A stretch of 64,000 bases of DNA from Streptomyces sp. HUAS 15-9 (GTDB taxonomy: Bacteria; Actinomycetota; Actinomycetes; Streptomycetales; Streptomycetaceae): positions 4,030,001 to 4,094,000 of the forward strand of contig NZ_CP106798.1 in the NCBI RefSeq assembly GCF_025642155.1, in the 5' to 3' direction. Position 1 is the first letter of the stretch; each line of letters opens with the position of its first letter. Below, one piece after another: positions 60,774 to 64,000 of this stretch. The notes below the pieces were generated by a model, which was given only the letters and a program-made list of their open reading frames with translations, was not told the DNA's origin and did not search any database. A program made the position numbers and the translations under genes.

Positions 60774-61508
60774 ATGAGCCCCGCCGATGGCGACCGTGAC
60801 ACCCAGCGCATCCTGATCGTCGACGACGAGCCGGCCGTGCGCGAAGCCCTCCAGCGCAGCCTTGCCTTCGAGGGGTACGACACCGAGGTCGCGGTCGACG
60901 GCGCGGACGCCCTGGAGAAGGCGACCGTGTACAAGCCCGACCTGGTGGTCCTGGACATCCAGATGCCCCGGATGGACGGCCTGACGGCGGCCCGCCGCAT
61001 CCGCGGCGCGGGCGAGACGACTCCGATCCTGATGCTGACGGCCCGCGACACGGTCGGCGACCGGGTCACCGGGCTCGACGCGGGCGCCGACGACTACCTG
61101 GTCAAGCCGTTCGAACTGGACGAGCTGTTCGCCCGTATCCGCGCGCTGCTGCGGCGCAGCTCGTACGCGGCGGCCGTGATGGGCGCGGCCCAGGAGGACG
61201 AGGCGCTCACCTTCGCCGACCTGCGCATGGACCTCGCGACGCGTGAGGTCACGCGTGGCGGGCGTCAGGTGGAACTGACCCGCACGGAGTTCACCCTGCT
61301 GGAGATGTTCATGGCACACCCGCGCCAGGTCCTCACCCGGGAGCAGATCCTGAAGGCGGTGTGGGGCTTCGACTTCGAGCCGTCCTCCAACTCCCTGGAC
61401 GTCTACGTCATGTACCTGCGCCGCAAGACCGAGGCGAGCGGCGAGCCGCGACTGGTGCACACGGTGCGGGGCGTGGGGTACGTGCTGCGACAGGGTGGGG
61501 CGGAGTGA
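60774..61508 (+). CDS. OmpR-type response regulator, MprA-like
   Basis: A 244-residue regulator: receiver with acidic pair (IVDDEP), phospho-acceptor D61 in [12 protein letters not shown], Lys in YLVKPFE, and a winged helix ending in [10 protein letters not shown]. It is closest to MprA, an envelope-stress regulator that acts on pepD/htrA genes, and it is encoded next to such a gene. The stop overlaps the kinase start (GTGA). ATG 60774 follows CGAGGAA. Confidence 0.92.
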   Translation: MSPADGDRDTQRILIVDDEPAVREALQRSLAFEGYDTEVAVDGADALEKATVYKPDLVVLDIQMPRMDGLTAARRIRGAGETTPILMLTARDTVGDRVTGLDAGADDYLVKPFELDELFARIRALLRRSSYAAAVMGAAQEDEALTFADLRMDLATREVTRGGRQVELTRTEFTLLEMFMAHPRQVLTREQILKAVWGFDFEPSSNSLDVYVMYLRRKTEASGEPRLVHTVRGVGYVLRQGGAE

Positions 61509-62980
61509 ACATGCTCGCGCGCCGGTTCCGGGCGCTGCCGATCAGGGCACGGCTGTCCATGCTGGTGGCGGCGGCGGTGGCGTTCGCGGTGGCGGCGGTG
61601 GCGGTCACCTGCTGGTTCATCGTGCAGGGGAAGCTGTACGACCAGCTCGAGAACGACCTGCAGAAGGCCCAGTTCACGAGGGGGCCCATCGAGCAGCCGA
61701 TCAGCCAGCAGCAGGTCAACCAGCTCGCGGACGCGCTCAACAACTGCACGCAGACTCCGCAGAACATATTCAACGGCGGCTACCGGAACACCTACTCCCA
61801 GGTGGTCCAGCCGGACGGGACGCCCTGTCTCTTCCTGACCTCGGTGGGCAGGATCAAGGTCACCCAGGCCGACCTGGACGTGATCAAGAACGCGAGCAGC
61901 CGTCAGGGGATCTTCCGCAACGGTACGGACCAGGACGGCAACGCGGTGCGCGTGATGACCGTGCCCTTGACCATCAATGACCGGAACACGGGCACGACCA
62001 CCAGCTACGCCATCATGGCGGCCGTACCTCTCAAGAGCACCGAGTCCACGCTCAACGACCTCGCCCTGATCCTGCTCCTGGTCTCCGGTGTCGGAGTCAT
62101 CGGCGCCGGAGCCGCCGGTCTTGCCGTCGCCCGGGCGGGTCTGCGCCCCGTCGACAAGCTCACCGAGGCGGTCGAACACGTCGCCCGCACGGAGGACCTG
62201 GGCATCCGCATCCCGGTCGAGGAGGACAGCGACGACGAGATCGCCCGCCTGTCCCGCTCGTTCAACTCGATGACCACGGCCCTGGCCAGCTCCCGCGAGC
62301 TGCAACAGCAGCTGATCGCGGACGCGGGCCACGAACTCCGCACTCCCCTCACCTCTCTGCGGACGAACATCGAACTCCTCACCCGGAGCGAGGAGACGGG
62401 CCGTCCCCTCCCGCCGGGGGACCGCAAGGCGCTGCTGGCCTCGGTGAAGGCGCAGATGACGGAGCTGGCCTCACTCATCGGCGACCTTCAGGAGCTGTCC
62501 CGCTCGGCGGGCCAGCGCGGCGAGCGCGTCCAGGTGGTCGCCTTCCACGACACGGTGGAGGCGGCCATGGTCCGAGCCCGTCTGCGGGGCCCGGAGCTGA
62601 CGATCACGGCAGACCTGAAGCCCTGGTTCGTACGCGCGGAGCCCTCCGCCCTGGAGCGGGCGATCGTCAACATCCTCGACAACGCGGTGAAGTTCAGCCC
62701 CGACGGCGGCACGATCGACGTCCAGCTGGCCGACGGCGTCCTGACCGTCCGCGACCACGGCCCCGGCATCCCCGCCGACGAACTCCCATACGTCTTCGAC
62801 CGGTTCTGGCGCTCCCCCAGCGCGCGGGCCCTGCCGGGCTCGGGCCTGGGCCTGTCCATCGTGGCCCGCACGGTGCAGCAGGCCGGTGGCGAGGTCACCC
62901 TCGCCCGGGCGGACGGCGGCGGCACGGTGGCGACGGTACGGCTGCCGGGGGCGGCTACTGCTCCGCCGGAGGTTCCGTAG
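61505..62980 (+). CDS. Histidine kinase, MprB-like
   Basis: A 491-residue sensor kinase: two membrane helices (about 16-40 and 182-206) flanking a 140-residue extracellular sensor, then HAMP, HisKA with [13 protein letters not shown], and HATPase ([25 protein letters not shown]). Partner of the regulator at 60774. GTG 61505 overlaps that gene's stop by 4 nt. ATG 61511 is an alternative. Its stop lies 25 nt inside the convergent small gene. Confidence 0.92.
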   Translation: MNMLARRFRALPIRARLSMLVAAAVAFAVAAVAVTCWFIVQGKLYDQLENDLQKAQFTRGPIEQPISQQQVNQLADALNNCTQTPQNIFNGGYRNTYSQVVQPDGTPCLFLTSVGRIKVTQADLDVIKNASSRQGIFRNGTDQDGNAVRVMTVPLTINDRNTGTTTSYAIMAAVPLKSTESTLNDLALILLLVSGVGVIGAGAAGLAVARAGLRPVDKLTEAVEHVARTEDLGIRIPVEEDSDDEIARLSRSFNSMTTALASSRELQQQLIADAGHELRTPLTSLRTNIELLTRSEETGRPLPPGDRKALLASVKAQMTELASLIGDLQELSRSAGQRGERVQVVAFHDTVEAAMVRARLRGPELTITADLKPWFVRAEPSALERAIVNILDNAVKFSPDGGTIDVQLADGVLTVRDHGPGIPADELPYVFDRFWRSPSARALPGSGLGLSIVARTVQQAGGEVTLARADGGGTVATVRLPGAATAPPEVP

Positions 62981-63307
62981 GGGGTTCGGTTCCGAGCCAG
63001 AAGATTTGCTCCACCACGATCTGGGGATCTTCCATGCGGCGGACGAAGACGTACCTCAGCCAGCCCTGTCCGTTGTCGAACAAGCAGATGTGACGGCCCT
63101 TCGGCTCAGTGGACCGGATTGGCCGCACCGTCATGCCATCGGGAAGGCCCCCATCGGTCTCGACGCCGCGGAAATATGGGTCCTTGGCAGTGACCAGTTC
63201 GGCGCGCGCGGCGTAGACCATTTCCCGCACGTGCACGGGCAGCGCTCAGCAAGAGCATCGAGCCGCCAGTCCATCTGCCAGGGCGGTCCCATGAACCCGT
63301 CGGTCAC
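62955..63307 (-). pseudogene. Partner gene of the DUF6247 protein, frameshifted
   Basis: From GTG 63307, which overlaps the DUF6247 stop (GTGA), the frame reads VTDGFMGPPWQMDWRLDALA, then ERCP. After about 63241 coding sense continues one register over, VHVREMVYAARAELVTAKDP to PPTEPPAEQ and a stop at 62955. The total length is one base short of a whole number of codons, so a single C has probably been lost in a C-run. It would encode about 117 residues. The family is not recognised. Its 3' end overlaps the convergent kinase by 26 nt. Confidence 0.65.
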
Positions 63308-63654
63308 TCGCCGGGCTCCAGTTTTTGCACGCGATGGTGGATCTTCGCTGCCTCTTCGAGGAGGGCCTTGGCCTCATTGATGTCGGTGCACTCGTACGCG
63401 GCCCGGTGTTCGAGATCATGCACGTGCGCGTCCAGCTTGGGGTCGCGAGCAAGGGCGTACTCGCCCCACCACAGGGCCACGAACGCCGGCACAGGGCCCA
63501 GGTCGTCCGTATCGGCGATCGCCCACTTCCAGTGCTCGTCGAAGTCGCGGAGGAGCTGGGGCGTGTACTGGGCGATGGCCTCGCGCAGCGCCTTCGGCGT
63601 CCGCTCGGGCATGGGAGGGACGACCGACTCGGATTCCGCAGCGTGAGCAGCCAT
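63304..63654 (-). CDS. DUF6247 family protein
   Basis: A 116-residue helical protein: PERTPKALREAIAQYTPQLL, FDEHWKWAIADTDDLGPVPA, FVALWWGEYALARDP. It matches the DUF6247 family, which in Streptomyces often comes first in a coupled pair, suggesting an antitoxin-like or complex-forming role. This is inference. ATG 63654 follows AAGGAG. The longer frame upstream is not supported. Confidence 0.75.
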   Translation of the reverse strand: MAAHAAESESVVPPMPERTPKALREAIAQYTPQLLRDFDEHWKWAIADTDDLGPVPAFVALWWGEYALARDPKLDAHVHDLEHRAAYECTDINEAKALLEEAAKIHHRVQKLEPGE

Positions 63655-63904
63655 GACCGATGTCCTCCTTCGACGCGCCGTGTCTACGACCATAACCGCC
63701 TTGCACCCTTTGCATCAGTAGTTCGTGACCTGGCCGTCCCCTCGGCCGGAAGATCAACGATGGCGTAAGCGCGGCATCGAAAACGAAACACTCGAAAGTG
63801 TCACCCGAAGGTGTGAGAACCGACTTCGCCCACTCCCGGCAACCTTCCCGCCCTTCGCGGCAACTCCAGTTCACCCCACACGACCATCGGGACCGGAGTC
63901 GCCC

Positions 63905-64000
63905 ATGAACCCCCGCACCCCCGCCACCGCCGGCGCTGCAAGGCCCTCGCCGTCGGGCTGCCCCTCGCGCTGACCGCGGCCGAGTCCCTGACCTACGGCC
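63905..64000 (+). CDS. Start of a probable secreted protein, frame uncertain (3' truncated by window)
   Basis: An ATG at 63905 opens MNPRTPATAG but this frame stops at 63973. The +2 frame from about 63928 reads like a signal peptide (RRRCKALAVGLPLALTAAES) and stays open to the window end. The two could be one gene broken by an indel in the CCCCC runs at 63909 or 63916. Confidence 0.3.

Noticed and set aside
63869..63879. GTTCACCCCAC, a PHO-box half-site near the window end
   Set aside because: Only one unit; no second GTTCACC at 11-bp spacing.

Overview
This is a high-GC actinobacterial chromosome segment, almost certainly Streptomyces. It carries mycothiol synthesis (mshA), MsiK, DevA/DevE, RsiG, Nur, GlnR and PhoRP-PhoU, and codons end overwhelmingly in G or C. 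Gene order matches, from memory, the stretch of the Streptomyces coelicolor chromosome from about SCO4240 (msiK) down to SCO4155, so most of the window is conserved core. No database search was run. Names rest on motifs visible in the sequence plus recalled family knowledge.

Region 1 (1-14 kb): the end of a flavin monooxygenase, tRNA-Thr, the shared sugar-ABC ATPase msiK, a sugar nucleotidyltransferase, a DoxX membrane protein, rlmB, cysS, the MEP-pathway pair ispF/ispD, carD, a lipoprotein, and the phosphate regulators phoP/phoR facing phoU across a PHO box. Region 2 (14.8-29 kb): a Cys-rich 51-residue protein next to a nickel-binding DUF4242 protein, small hypothetical genes, gpmA, an MFS exporter, two secreted proteins (one Tat-exported beta-helix), ybjN/mshA, a methyltransferase, an NlpC/P60 hydrolase, a response-regulator/PP2C phosphatase, DUF2516, an HbhA-like protein and an XRE regulator with a 26-bp palindromic operator.

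Region 3 (29-34 kb) is the accessory patch: an orphan gene, a VapBC toxin-antitoxin pair, a frameshifted IS256-family insertion sequence, possible IS remnants, and a NUDIX hydrolase. Region 4 (34-46 kb): RraA-like protein, a nitroreductase-hemerythrin fusion, a HelD-like protein that has lost its ATPase core, a TetR regulator, APH kinase, the developmental genes devB-devA and devE (sharing a palindromic operator), an Eis-like acetyltransferase, the c-di-GMP-binding anti-sigma factor rsiG, dtd, ygfZ, nur and a nitrobindin-like protein. Region 5 (46-64 kb): a 32-residue membrane microprotein, an operon of three single-span proteins with related ectodomains, an XRE/DUF397 pair with coupled small genes, a sulfurtransferase operon behind a Cys-codon leader peptide, DUF2993, MoaD-like protein, glnR, a LacI regulator, an HtrA-like protease with an MprAB-like two-component system, and a DUF6247 gene with a frameshifted partner.

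Two themes cross the window. Eleven genes have a TANNNT hexamer exactly 6-7 nt before the start codon, consistent with leaderless transcription. Several regulators (XRE, VapB, TetR, DevA/DevE, PhoP, the MprA-like regulator) have well-formed candidate operators beside their own or their neighbours' start codons.
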